DNA from: an uncultured Verrucomicrobia subdivision 3 bacterium | GTDB lineage: Bacteria; Verrucomicrobiota; Verrucomicrobiia; Limisphaerales; UBA11358 | Length of the DNA: 64,000 nucleotides | Direction of reading: 5' to 3' | Assembly (NCBI GenBank): GCA_903850425.1 | Contig: CAINLR010000109.1 | Location: forward strand, 1 to 64,000 | Shown: one piece after another, positions 8,292 to 18,095 of the stretch | Numbering within the stretch: position 1 is the first letter of the stretch | Layout of the letters: every line of letters starts with the position of its first letter | Notes under the pieces: model-generated | The model's database searches: none | What the model was told of the DNA's origin: nothing | What the model saw: the letters and a program-made list of their open reading frames with translations, nothing else | Translations under genes and position numbers: made by a program

Positions 8292-10242
8292 GAATGATGG
8301 TGTTCAGTGGAAAGAAATTCGTGGCTTTACTCGGGTCAACCAGGCTCGTGGCCAGCTCCGGAAAAAAGGTCGGTTTGTTGCCGGTGCTCAAGACGTAGAG
8401 CATCATGCCCAGCGCGTAGATATCGGCCTGCGGCGTGCCGGGCCGCTCCGGCGGCGGCGGCATGTAGCCGGGCGTGCCGACCAGCGTGCGTTCCTGATCG
8501 GCCGGACGGATTTCGGACGTGAGTCCCATGTCGGCCAGTTTGGGCTGGCCGTTCACGAAGATCACATTTTGCGGTTTGATGTCGCGGTGCGTCAGCCCGC
8601 AGCCGTGCAGAAAATCCAGCGCCTCGGTCAGCGCGAGGCTGATGCGGAGACAATCCGCCACCGGCAAGCGCTTGGCGTGGGATTGGGCGCGTTCGTTGAC
8701 CAGATCGCGCGGGATGTAAGTGGCGGGCGCGCTTTCCCAGCCCGGCGCGAGCGCATCGCCCAGTTCCATGACGTAGTAGAAATAGCCGTCCAATTTTCCG
8801 CTGACAAAATCCACGCGCAACAGTCCGGGATGCTGCGTGGAAACTGGATGGTAACGGCTGATGCCGTTGAACTCGCGCTCATACGGATCGGGATTCTCAT
8901 CAAACCGGGCGAGATAGATCACTTTCAGCGCCCGCCATTCACCACGTTGGTTGCGGGCCAGCCAGACTTGCCCGTAAGCGCCCTCGCCGAACGGCGGATG
9001 GAATATTTCGTAGCCGGGAATTTTCGGGGCGGCCACCATCGGAATGGTTCGGCCAGCGGCCGCTTCGTGGTGGAGCGTGACGGCGGTTTGCGTGCCATAA
9101 ATTTTTACGCCCACCGCCCACGCCAGCGCGCAGGGCACCTGGCCGGCGGCAATCACCAGCCACGGGAACCAGCAATTGGTGAAATAGCTGAATGAAATCG
9201 CCCCAACCGCCACCGCCAGGGCCAGCCCCGTGGCCGTCAGGCCGGCGGTCAGCCAGCGCAGCCGCCACAAGTTTCCGCCCAGCCATGCTCCGGTCACGGC
9301 CAGCAGCAGCATTTCCACCAGCCACGGGGGGCGGCGCAGCCAGTCGCGGTTCATGAGATTTAAAAACTCGGTGACCAGAATTTCCACGCCGCCGGAAGAC
9401 TCGTCCGTCCAGCGCGTGTAGGGCGTGGCGAATTCATCCTCTTCACCGTCCATCAGCGACGTGTGCGGCTGCGTGCCGACGAAGACAATCTGGTCGCGAA
9501 AATAATTCGGCGGCTGGGTCAGCGCGAACGCGTAGCTCATCGTGGTCCAGCCGCCTTGCGGTCCGTAGTAACGCAGCCATTGTTCGTGCGGCAGCTTGTC
9601 CAGCCGCGCGCCCGCCAGCCGCGCCACCGTCCACGGCAGGCTGGGATACGGTCCCAGCGACGGGAACGGCCAGTGCCGGCGCACGATGTGATCCAGGTCC
9701 GGATTGAGCCAGGCGACGCCCCAGTTGGTGCCGGCCGCGTTGACAAAAATTTCCGCCGGCAGATTGGGTTGCGAGCCGGTGAAGCCGGGATGGTTCACCT
9801 GCGATTGTTCCGCCATCAACACCACGCGGCCTTGCCGGCGCATGGCGCTCGCGAGCGCATCGTCTTTCGCCGGGGCGTCCGGTTTTTCAAAAAACGAATC
9901 AAATGTCACCAGGGCGCAACCGTCAGCCGCCAGCTTGTTCAATAATTCGGCATGCAACGCCCGGTCCCACGGCTGGCCGCGCGGCTGATGAAATTGCGCG
10001 AATGCCGCATTATCCATCAGGATCAAAGTGACCCGGTTGGTGACGACAGGCCCGCCGAAGCGGAACAAATAATCGTAGCTGGCATTTACCCAGGCATCCC
10101 CCAGCGGCAGCATCCACAGGAGCCAGCCGCATAGCACCACCACCGCCGCGCCCAGCGCGGAAATGAGCCGTGAATTGTGGTTGGGGGGCGGGCTGCTCAC
10201 AACGTGCGGCCACACTGTAAGCAGGCGTGGGGCAAAGAACAA
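8191..10242 (-). CDS. CHASE2-domain membrane serine/threonine protein kinase
   Basis: A 683-aa sensor kinase. After an N-terminal membrane helix (LISALGAAVVVLCGWLLWML) comes a CHASE2 extracytoplasmic sensing domain (VTLILMDNAAFAQFHQPRGQ, LVTFDSFFEKPDA, DQIVFVGTQPHTSL). Three more hydrophobic helices (about 340-400) follow, then a cytoplasmic Hanks-type kinase domain. Kinase motifs: Gly-loop GEGAYGQVWLA, Lys in WRALKVIYL, catalytic loop THRDIKPQNVIF, and LADMGL where DFG is usual, followed by GTPGYMPPP. The track start is TTG 10242; GTG codons just downstream are alternatives, and no in-frame ATG precedes the first helix. The signal sensed and the targets are not indicated by the neighbours. 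Confidence 0.9.
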   Translation of the reverse strand: MFFAPRLLTVWPHVVSSPPPNHNSRLISALGAAVVVLCGWLLWMLPLGDAWVNASYDYLFRFGGPVVTNRVTLILMDNAAFAQFHQPRGQPWDRALHAELLNKLAADGCALVTFDSFFEKPDAPAKDDALASAMRRQGRVVLMAEQSQVNHPGFTGSQPNLPAEIFVNAAGTNWGVAWLNPDLDHIVRRHWPFPSLGPYPSLPWTVARLAGARLDKLPHEQWLRYYGPQGGWTTMSYAFALTQPPNYFRDQIVFVGTQPHTSLMDGEEDEFATPYTRWTDESSGGVEILVTEFLNLMNRDWLRRPPWLVEMLLLAVTGAWLGGNLWRLRWLTAGLTATGLALAVAVGAISFSYFTNCWFPWLVIAAGQVPCALAWAVGVKIYGTQTAVTLHHEAAAGRTIPMVAAPKIPGYEIFHPPFGEGAYGQVWLARNQRGEWRALKVIYLARFDENPDPYEREFNGISRYHPVSTQHPGLLRVDFVSGKLDGYFYYVMELGDALAPGWESAPATYIPRDLVNERAQSHAKRLPVADCLRISLALTEALDFLHGCGLTHRDIKPQNVIFVNGQPKLADMGLTSEIRPADQERTLVGTPGYMPPPPERPGTPQADIYALGMMLYVLSTGNKPTFFPELATSLVDPSKATNFFPLNTIILKACHPNCAERYASAAEMRRELLATQAALAENK

Positions 10243-10335
10243 TTTTCACTTTGTTTTTTTCTTTACAGACCGGCGCGGGTGTGAGATTCCGATTCGGACG
10301 GCGGTGACGGCCTCGGAAACAACACACCAATCAAT

Positions 10336-10764
10336 ATGACCAAAAAAATCAAACCCACCTTGGGATGCGTGTTGGCCCTGCTGGTGCTGGCAGGCTTCGC
10401 GGCGGACGTTGCCTGGGCGGACCTCCAGGTCATTCCGTTCACCGCCCGCGTCATGAACGGTTCCGGCTGTCCCGGGGCGAACAATGGTTATGCCAAGATG
10501 ACGAACAGCGCGGGAACCTACAACATCACGCCGCCGGCCAACGCGACCGGTTGCACCTTCACGGATGCGTCCGGGTTTGCCGCGCCCTATGTTTCCGTGG
10601 CGACGGTGATTCGCAAAAGTGACCAGTTGACTTGGTGCGGCACCAACAGCGTGACCTTCCCGGTGGCGAGCAACCAGCAGTATTCCATGACGATCTACGT
10701 CAAGAGCACGCCGCCGCCGCCGACCAACAGCCAGCCGATCAAATTACAGGCCAATTGGCAGTGA
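10336..10764 (+). CDS. small exported hypothetical protein
   Basis: A 142-aa protein with a clear Sec signal peptide (GCVLALLVLAGFAADVAWA). The mature part is rich in Thr/Asn/Pro and has three cysteines (GSGCPG, ATGCTF, TWCGTN) that could form a disulfide. No family is recognised. It diverges from the kinase gene with about 90 bases between, so the two could share a control region. The C-terminus (PPPPTNSQPIKLQANWQ) looks like an exposed tail. Codon use and composition resemble its neighbours. Confidence 0.7.
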   Translation: MTKKIKPTLGCVLALLVLAGFAADVAWADLQVIPFTARVMNGSGCPGANNGYAKMTNSAGTYNITPPANATGCTFTDASGFAAPYVSVATVIRKSDQLTWCGTNSVTFPVASNQQYSMTIYVKSTPPPPTNSQPIKLQANWQ

Positions 10765-10810
10765 GTTGCTAATTCCAGCTCGCGTTCAAGAGGATATTCA
10801 TCCGGCATTA

Positions 10811-10952
10811 CATTAGCACTGGGCTTCAGCCCGGTGGCAGGAATGTCCGGGGGCGACAGCCGTTTCAATGCCTTTTTTAGTGGGACCAAGCCGTTGAAAC
10901 GGCTGACTTTGGTTTTGATTCGTTCCACCGGGCTGAAGCCCGGTGCTAATCA
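10811..10952. repeat. nested-palindrome intergenic element
   Basis: The outer arms are a 26-base inverted repeat with one mismatch: ATTAGCACTGGGCTTCAGCC at the left and GGCTGAAGCCCGGTGCTAAT at the right. Each arm is itself a hairpin. Between them lies a second inverted pair (CAGCCGTTTCAA against TTGAAACGGCTG). The left or right arm alone also occurs at about 160-186. It separates two convergent genes. Confidence 0.85.
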
Positions 10953-10979
10953 TAGGCCCAACTGGAACGCGTATTAGAT

Positions 10980-13900
10980 TTAGAAGCTGATCTTGAGCCG
11001 GGCGAGGAAAGTCCGGCTGCGCACCATTTCGTTGTGCAGGTTCAGCGGCTCCAAGGAATAATTCTGGTCGAAGACATTCAAAAATCCCGCCGTCAGTTCT
11101 GCGCGGCGATGCCAGAAGCGGTAGCCGGCAAAGGCGTTGAACTGCCAGAAATCATCGCCCGGTTCGGGCGTGGAAAATCCTGAGTTCTGCTGGTGATACC
11201 AGTTGGCCTCCAGCACGGAGAAGAGGCCGCAGGGATGATTCCAGTTCGCGTGGAGATTCACTGTATGCAGCAGGCTTTCCATGCTTTGGCGGACTTGAAA
11301 CGGCGCGTCAAAATTAATGGCCGGCAGTCCGTCAGGGAAATCCGCATAGTGCAAATCCAGTTTGGCCTGCGACAACCGGTAACGGGCGCCGGCGGTCCAC
11401 TGCTGGCCGAGCAGTTGATCGGCCGAGCAGGTGAGCGACGCCTCTTGGAACTTCATGGATTGCCTCAAGCCGGTGGTGTAGGTCGGATAAAGATTGGTGT
11501 CCGATTGATCCACGTTGTAGATGTAGGCTCCTTGCGCGCCGTCTTTCTGCGAACAAAGAAATTCTCCCACCACGGCCAGATACGTTCCGGTATCAAATTT
11601 TTGTTCCAGCGACAAAGCATAGGTGTCGAATTGGGAACCGCTGGAGTCGCCGGCCACGGATTCTGGAGCCAGACTGCGGAAAGCCTGATTGAAACCCGCC
11701 ACCTCCGTCGGTTCCAGCCGCAGGCTCTGGCCTTGCGCGAAACCGGACAGGGAGCGCGTGTAGGCGGCACGCAGGGTTGTGTTCGTCCGCGGCGTCCAGA
11801 TGAATCCAATTTTGGGCGAAAGCAGACTCGTGGTCTTTTCCTGCGCGGCAAATGGCGTCGTTGCCAAATCCATCGGCTGATACAATTGGTCATAGCTCAA
11901 GCCTGCGTTGATGGCGAAAGTATCAGTCAACTGCCAGTTGTGATAGCCATAGACCGTGAATTGGTGGAAGTTCAAGGAAAAATCTTGGGGCGTAAGCGTG
12001 TAGCCGTCTTCGAACAACTCTGCTGGGAATTGACTGCCTAAATTGAAATTCGCGTTCCCCCGGTGTTGATCGCGAACCTCGCCCCATTGGTAGCGCGCGC
12101 CGACCATGGTGGAATGGTTCGGAGTTTCCCAGATTTGCTGGAGTTCGGCCGAATACAGCAACTGCGAAATTTGCACCAACTCATCCGCACCCATATACCG
12201 TTGGGCATTCAAAGCCCCATTATAAATAAACCCAATTACTTGGGCTCCGTTGATCACGTTGGCGATTTCATCCGCCGCCTGCCGCGTGCCGAAGAACAGC
12301 GTGTGGACGCCCGGACTCCATTCGTGGTGATAACCCAGATACACATTTGGCTCCTGCCTTTCCGCAAAGCGGATGGTGGGATTGGCGTAAGCCTGATCGT
12401 AGTATTGGCTGTTATCGCCGTAGTTAATCTGGGCCAGTTGCACGCCGCCGAAGAGGCTGTCTTGGGAAGTCAATTGCCCCTTGAGCGTGACATTAAGTTC
12501 CTGGTTCTGGAAATCGCCGTTGAGCCGTTGGCCGGGATCGTATTGGTGGGCCACGCCGACGTTGTAACTGAAATTGCCGGAGGTGTAAAACTGCTCGGCC
12601 TTTTCCGTCAAGCTGCCGCGGCTGAGATATGTCGTGTCGGACGCGAAACCCAGCCGGCTCTGCTCAAAAAATTTCGTGCGCGGCTGCTCGGAAGTCAGCG
12701 GGGTCAGCCAGCCGGCCCCGGTGGGCGCGAGCAAATTGGCGATCCAAAATTCGTCGCTGGCCGGCGTCTCGTAACGGAGATTGCTCCAGTTCGGATCGCG
12801 CAACTGGTCGTAGCTGTTGGCCAGAAACAGGTGCGCGGAATAATTCGCGTAATCGGCGCTCACGGCGCGGCCGGCTTCGCGCAAGCTCACGTCCAGCATC
12901 CCGGCGTCGCGATACACGCCCGCCAGATTGGCGCTGCGCACCGCGCGGTCCTGATCCAGCAACAGTTGCGAGCGATAGACGCTGCGGTTGTCATTCAACG
13001 CCTGGGATTTTTCCAGGTCGCGAATCGCGTCGTTGATTTCGTTGCCTTGCTGCTTGAACAACGCCGAATACAGCCACGGCGTCGGGTCCTGCGGATCCAG
13101 CTTCTGCGCGAGCGCGAGTTCCTTGGCGGCTTGCGCGTGGTCGCCCTTGGCGATGTCGGCCTTGCCGAGATAGCTGCGCAACTCGGAGCGCTGCGGTTCG
13201 AGCGCGGCCGCCACGAGCAAATCCTCGCGTCCGCCCGCCGCGTCGCCCCGCCGGATGCGCGCCAGGCCGGATGCGCGCCAGGCCGCGACCGAGCCAGGCA
13301 TTGCCCAGCGCGGAATCCACGGCGATGGCCTGGTCAAACCAGGTGATGGCTGCGTGCGGCTGATTTCTGGCGGCGGCAATAAAGCCTTTTAACGCGAGGG
13401 CCTGGGCATTGCGCGGGGCCAGCGCGAGGCTCTTATCCAAAGCCTCGATCGCCGGGCCGGTGCGGCCAAAACTAAATTCCAATTCCGCCACGCGCGCCCA
13501 CGCGAAGCCGAACTCCGGCGTCGTTTTCGCCGCCTGCCGCGCCAGCGTCAAGGCGGTGGCTAGGGAAGTGTCGCGGCGGGCGCGGGATTGTTCGTAGTAG
13601 GAATCGGCCAGCCACGTCGTGGAAGTTGCGGCGTTGCTGGCGCCCGAACGCGGCTGAAATTTCACGGCGCTGATGACTTCGCGCAACGCGTCGGCGAGCG
13701 GCGATGGCATCGTGCCGAGTTGCCTTTCGCAGGCATCCGCCTGGCCGACCGACAACAGCAGTCCGGCATAATATATTTTTCCGGCCTCGGAAACGGGTGC
13801 CGTCGCGCGCGGATAATTCGCCAGCGCCGCCGGCAAATCGCCCGTGCGATAGGCCGCGAGCGAGGCGTTGAGCCTGATCTTCTCCTCCGGCGTGAGTGCC

Positions 13901-14547
13901 AATTCATCCGGGTTCAGCACGGCGGGATAATAAAAACACCATTGCAAAAGATTGTTGGCAATGAAGCCGGCCGTGCGCACCGGCGTCTGGCCCAAATCCA
14001 CCATCGCCTGCTGGCCATTGGTCAGCGTGAGGGTCGCTTGGTCGTTGCCAAATGCAACCTGACCGTCCACGACCGACAGGATCGTGCGCTCCGTAGCATC
14101 CACGGCCAGCACAAATTCCGTGCCCCGCACCCCGGCGACCGCGCCGCGCGTGATGATCTTGATGCGCCCCGGCTGGTCGCGATGAAAAAAGGAGAGGATG
14201 CCCTGAACCAAATGCAAGCCGCTCTGATCTTGGGGCGTGGGCGGCGGCAACACTTCGAGTTCGGTTGAAGCCCCGAAGGCAATGACGCTTTGCCCGGACC
14301 ACCGCAGCGCCATGCGGCTGTTGGCCCCGGTGCGCAACCGGTCAAACGCGTGAAAAATCTGGTTGGTGTGCGCCATCGTCCAAGTCGTGGCCCCGGCAGG
14401 GGCGGTTTCCACCGCGCCCTGGAGCTCCACCATTTGAACTTCGTTCGCGTGACTGGCGGCCGGTTGAGCACCGGCGACACTGGTCAGCACTGCGAGGATC
14501 GCCCCATTCAGCAGGAGTAACCGCGACCGGCTCTTGAGTAAAAACAT
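10980..14547 (-). pseudogene. FecR-domain/TPR/outer-membrane beta-barrel protein, frameshifted
   Basis: Two overlapping minus-strand ORFs (14553-12991 and 13379-10980) are halves of one gene. The first half has a signal peptide and a FecR-like domain (VAGVRGTEFVLAVDA) followed by TPR helices. The second half carries further TPRs and a long beta-barrel ending in the outer-membrane signature LARLKISF. The frames change inside a TPR at an exact 16-bp tandem duplication (13251-13282). Removing one copy leaves 3552 bases from ATG 14547 to the stop, a perfect multiple of three (1183 aa), and reads LGRGLARIRRGDAAGGREDL without interruption. The intact protein would be an outer-membrane receptor or porin with a periplasmic FecR/TPR part; its ligand is unknown. 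The break could be a mutation, a reversible switch or an assembly error. Confidence 0.85.
13251..13282. repeat. 16-bp tandem duplication causing frameshift
   Basis: CCGGATGCGCGCCAGG occurs twice head-to-tail (13251-13266 and 13267-13282). Because 16 is not a multiple of three, the second copy shifts the frame of the gene that contains it. Confidence 0.95.
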
Positions 14548-14812
14548 ATTCACGACGTGCCCAGGTTGACAAATGTTGAGGGGTTATGTAGTCAAGGCGG
14601 CGGCTTTGGGCAATGCAATTCAGCATAATTCGTGTTTTCACATTGGTGGCCAAGGCGTGCCCGCCCTGCGTGGGCCCGCCGAAACTCGCGGTTCCAGCGG
14701 CACCGGGCGGCGGCGCTGATGTGCGTGAAAGGAAAATTCAGCGTCGGCGATTCAACGTGCCCGTGGCAAAAAACACGGAGGCATTGCTTGGCACGCAGTA
14801 GTGCCTGAAAAA

Positions 14813-15619
14813 TCATTTCGCAATAATTGTAAAATCTGCGGATGCATAGTCGCTCCAGATTTCATTCCAGGGCGTGTCAGTTTCCTTGCCAAGCGGTGCC
14901 CGGTAGAAATCCAAAAGGTATGAACCGTGAATGAGATAAGTTCCGGGTTGGTCGAACGCGAACCATTTTTTCAGGTCAATTTGGTCTTCAAACAATTTGC
15001 CTGAATCCAGGGGAACAAGCGTGCTTAACCCGCCGAAGCAGGCGGCGTGGCTTGCGGTCAAGGCCTGGCGCACGCCGTTTTTGTTTGAAAGTTGCCCGCT
15101 AAAACTAAATTGGTTGTCTCGCCGACCCCGTTGCAGTCCGCCGCGCTGGAAGACGACTGTCCGTTCGTCCAAATTTTTAAGCTGGAACTTAACCACCACT
15201 GGCTCATTGGTCGTGTATTCCGGTTTCAACGGAACGAATTGCGCAGTGAGTTTGTAACCGGGTGGTGACCGCAAGTCACAGTTCACGGAAAACCATTTGG
15301 CGATGGCTTCGGCTTCGTCCTGAACGTGAGTCTTAAACCATACGACATTGATGGTGTCTTTTGGTGCCCCGCCCCAGCCAGAACAGGAATATTCATGCCC
15401 GCTGATTCGAAGCCTCACCAAATTGGTGACGCCGTCCAATCTGAAGGAGAAATCGGTATTGGCGTTGTTCTCCGAATAAACATGCGCCTGGAGGTTTTTT
15501 GTTTCCACCGCTGCACCGGAAGCAACATCGTAGAGGCCATTGGTCTCAGCCGCCCCAAGCGGCAACACGGTGGCCGCAAATAGAGCGGTTATCAAACCCG
15601 ACCTCGGGAGGAAATTCAC
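14813..15619 (-). CDS. exported hypothetical protein
   Basis: A 268-aa protein with a Sec signal peptide (GLITALFAATVLPLGAAE). No domain is recognised with confidence. The middle (PEYTTNEPVVVKFQLKNLDE) resembles the Ig/Invasin-like beta domains found in secreted proteins of this phylum, and two lone cysteines (YSCSGWGG, VNCDL) flank it. The start is GTG 15619, overlapping the dxs stop codon by four bases (GTGA), so it is probably translated by coupling to dxs although the functions seem unrelated. About 260 bases between it and the FecR gene hold only a short GC-rich inverted repeat. Confidence 0.75.
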   Translation of the reverse strand: MNFLPRSGLITALFAATVLPLGAAETNGLYDVASGAAVETKNLQAHVYSENNANTDFSFRLDGVTNLVRLRISGHEYSCSGWGGAPKDTINVVWFKTHVQDEAEAIAKWFSVNCDLRSPPGYKLTAQFVPLKPEYTTNEPVVVKFQLKNLDERTVVFQRGGLQRGRRDNQFSFSGQLSNKNGVRQALTASHAACFGGLSTLVPLDSGKLFEDQIDLKKWFAFDQPGTYLIHGSYLLDFYRAPLGKETDTPWNEIWSDYASADFTIIAK

Positions 15620-17610
15620 GCAAGTTGCCCCCCGCCGACGAGCTTCGTCGCGGTAGTGGCTTCGCCAAACTGCGCTTTCACCTTGGCCACGGTGTTCTCA
15701 ACGGAGAGACCATACTTGGCGCGGAGTTCGTCCTGCGTGGTGGCGTGTTCGATGAATTGATCCGGCCAGCCGATGCGCACCACGGGCGTGGTCACGGCTT
15801 TCTCGCTGAACAATTCCAGCACGGCGGATCCGTAGCCGCCGATGAGGACGTGGTCTTCGAGCGTCACAATCAATTCCGCCGCGCGACCGAATTGCTCATG
15901 CAGCGCCGCGTCAATCGGCTTGGTGAAGCGCGGATTGATGACGGCCACGTCGTAGCCGTCGGCGTTGAGCTGCTGCGCGGATTTCTGCGCAATGGCATTC
16001 ATCGGCCCGAGGCCGAACAGCGCGACTTTGCGTTTGCCGTTGTTTGAAAAATTGCTGACGACCTTCGCCTTGCCGACTTCGATGAGTTGCGGTTCTGGCT
16101 TCATCGGCACGCCTTCCGCCGTGCCGCGCGGATAGCGGATGAACGTCGGATGATCAATCTTGGTGGCGGTGAGCATCATGTCCGCAAGTTCATCCTCGTT
16201 GGCCGGAGCCATGGCGATGACGTTCGGGAAACAGCGCAGATAGGAAATATCGAACAAGCCGTGATGCGTCGGGCCGTCGTTGGCGGAGAGGCCCGCGCGA
16301 TCCATGACGAAAATCACCGGTAGATCCTGCAAACAAACGTCGTGATGAATGCAGTCGTAGGCGCGCTGGAGGAACGTGGAATAAATCGCCACGACCGGCC
16401 GATACCCCATCGTCGCCATGCCGGCGGCAAAGATGACGCCATGTTCTTCCGCGATGCCGACATCGAAATAACGATCGGGCATGGCTTTTTCCAGATGCTT
16501 CATGCCCGTGCCCGTGGGCATCGCGGCGGTGAGGCCGACAATATTTTTGTTGTTCTGGCAGAGCTTCACCAACGTCTGGCCCATCACATCCTGATACGCG
16601 GGCGGCGTGCCGGGTTTGTTGGCGGGCGTTTCGCCGGTGGCGGCGTTGTAAGGCCCGAGGCCGTGGAATTTCTCCGGCGACTTCAGCGCCGCTTCGTAGC
16701 CTTTGCCTTTTTGCGTGAGAATGTGGATGACAATCGGATGGTCGCACTGCTTGGCGAATTCCAGCGTGCTGATGAGCAGCGGCAGATTATGGCCGTCAAT
16801 CGGGCCGAGATAGCGCATGCCCATTTCCTCGAAGAACACCGGGCTGCCGTGCCCGCCGCGACCGTCGGTGTCCAGTGCCTGCGTGGTTTGTTGCAGGCCG
16901 ACGCTATTGATGGCGCCTTTGACGCCGCCTTCGGCGCGATGCGCCAGTTGGATGGCGAGGCCGCCCTTCGGCAACCGGCGGACGAAGCTTTCAAACTCTT
17001 TCGCGAGCTTGTTGTAAGACGGATTGGTGATGAGCTTGTTGAGGTAGCCGGAAATCGCGCCGACGTTTTTGGCGATGCTCCATTCGTTGTCGTTGAGGAT
17101 GCCGATGAATTTTTTCGTCGTGTGACTGACGTTGTTCATCGCCTCGAAGGAAATGCCGTTGGTCAAGGCCGCATCACCGAAGATGCAAACGACTTGTTCG
17201 TCCGTGCCGCGTTTGTCACGCGCTGCCGCCATGCCGAGCGCGGCGGAGAGCGCGGTGCCCGCGTGGCCCGCGCCGAAGCAGTCATGCTCGCTCTCGGTGC
17301 GCAGCGCGAAACCGTTCAGCCCGTCCGTCTGGCGGATGGTGCGGAAACGGTCTTTGCGACCGGTCAAAATTTTGTGGACATAAACCTGATGGCTCACATC
17401 CCAGACAAACTTGTCCTTGGGCGTGGTAAAAACCTTGTGCAGCGCGATGGAAAGCTCCACGACGCCGAGGTTGGGGCCGAGGTGCCCGCCGCCTTTGGCG
17501 AGGCCTTCGATCAGCTCGGTGCGAATTTCGCCGGCGAGTTCCTGCAATTGCGGCACCGTCAGTTTTTTGACGTGCGCCGGTCCATCCACCATGTCCAAGT
17601 AACGACTCAT
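15616..17610 (-). CDS. dxs: 1-deoxy-D-xylulose-5-phosphate synthase
   Basis: First enzyme of the methylerythritol phosphate pathway: pyruvate plus glyceraldehyde 3-phosphate gives DXP, with thiamine diphosphate as cofactor. The 664-aa length is slightly above the usual 620-640. The family blocks are present: GGHLGPNLGVVELSIALHKV, WDVSHQVYVHKILTGR, the ThDP motif (GDAALTNGISFEAMNN, usually GDGALTGG), the central GKGYEAALKSPEKFHG, the catalytic Glu region VGIAEEHGVIFAAGMA, and the C-terminal transketolase domain. ATG 17610 gives MSRYLDMVDGPAHVKKL, a normal start. A dispersed palindrome separates it from xseB upstream. The pairing xseB-dxs is common in bacteria. Confidence 0.97.
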   Translation of the reverse strand: MSRYLDMVDGPAHVKKLTVPQLQELAGEIRTELIEGLAKGGGHLGPNLGVVELSIALHKVFTTPKDKFVWDVSHQVYVHKILTGRKDRFRTIRQTDGLNGFALRTESEHDCFGAGHAGTALSAALGMAAARDKRGTDEQVVCIFGDAALTNGISFEAMNNVSHTTKKFIGILNDNEWSIAKNVGAISGYLNKLITNPSYNKLAKEFESFVRRLPKGGLAIQLAHRAEGGVKGAINSVGLQQTTQALDTDGRGGHGSPVFFEEMGMRYLGPIDGHNLPLLISTLEFAKQCDHPIVIHILTQKGKGYEAALKSPEKFHGLGPYNAATGETPANKPGTPPAYQDVMGQTLVKLCQNNKNIVGLTAAMPTGTGMKHLEKAMPDRYFDVGIAEEHGVIFAAGMATMGYRPVVAIYSTFLQRAYDCIHHDVCLQDLPVIFVMDRAGLSANDGPTHHGLFDISYLRCFPNVIAMAPANEDELADMMLTATKIDHPTFIRYPRGTAEGVPMKPEPQLIEVGKAKVVSNFSNNGKRKVALFGLGPMNAIAQKSAQQLNADGYDVAVINPRFTKPIDAALHEQFGRAAELIVTLEDHVLIGGYGSAVLELFSEKAVTTPVVRIGWPDQFIEHATTQDELRAKYGLSVENTVAKVKAQFGEATTATKLVGGGQLA

Positions 17611-17626
17611 AAATTCTTAAAACATA

Positions 17627-17720
17627 TTAACCACGGATGGACCCAGATAGACACGGATGAAAATTCATCGGCGAGCTGCGTTTGTCAGAATCCGTGTGCA
17701 TCGGTGTCCATCCGTGGTTT
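17627..17720. repeat. dispersed long palindrome, ACCACGGATG family (copy 2)
   Basis: TTAACCACGGATGGACCCAG at the left and GGTGTCCATCCGTGGTTT at the right form the arms. The element sits between xseB and dxs and is the shortest of the four copies. Confidence 0.85.
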
Positions 17721-17726
17721 CCAAAA

Positions 17727-18065
17727 TTATTCTTCGGCTAGGTCGAGCGGCTTGAGCTTCAGTTCGCCGGCCGCCGTCTTTTCCAGTTGCTGGATCTTCA
17801 ATTCCGCCTCCGCCAGTTTTTCCTGGCAGACTTTGACCATGCGTGCGCCTTCCGCGTATTTCGCGAGGAGCGTTTCCAGCGGCAAATCATCCGCTTCCAT
17901 TGCTTCGACAATGGCTTCCAGGTTTTTCAACGCTTCCTCGAACGGCGGATGCTTGGCGGGACTCGTCGGTCCTGCGGCTTTTGTGTGGTTCGGCACGGCT
18001 GAAATTCTAGGTAAACCAACGACGTTCGTCCAGTTCACATTATTATTTCCATTCCCTGCTTGCAT
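17727..18065 (-). CDS. xseB: exodeoxyribonuclease VII small subunit
   Basis: XseB binds the large subunit XseA in the bacterial exonuclease VII that degrades single-stranded DNA. The conserved helical core PPFEEALKNLEAIVEAMEAD ... LPLETLLAKYAEGARMVKVC ... KLAEAELKIQQLE is complete and lies at residues 40-100. The N-terminal 38 residues from ATG 18065 are longer than in most relatives, so the true start may be internal, although no better in-frame ATG exists. The large subunit gene lies some 9 kb away (27217-28632). Only 30 bases separate this start from the divergent nuclease gene, so the two must share promoter sequence. Confidence 0.93.
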   Translation of the reverse strand: MQAGNGNNNVNWTNVVGLPRISAVPNHTKAAGPTSPAKHPPFEEALKNLEAIVEAMEADDLPLETLLAKYAEGARMVKVCQEKLAEAELKIQQLEKTAAGELKLKPLDLAEE

Positions 18066-18095
18066 CCTCTGCGCCCGCCCAAATAAATTATCATC

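Noticed and set aside
14554-14812. Small RNA or riboswitch between the exported hypothetical and FecR genes
   Set aside because: Only a short GC-rich inverted repeat (GCCCGCC...GTGGGC) is visible; no conserved aptamer pattern.
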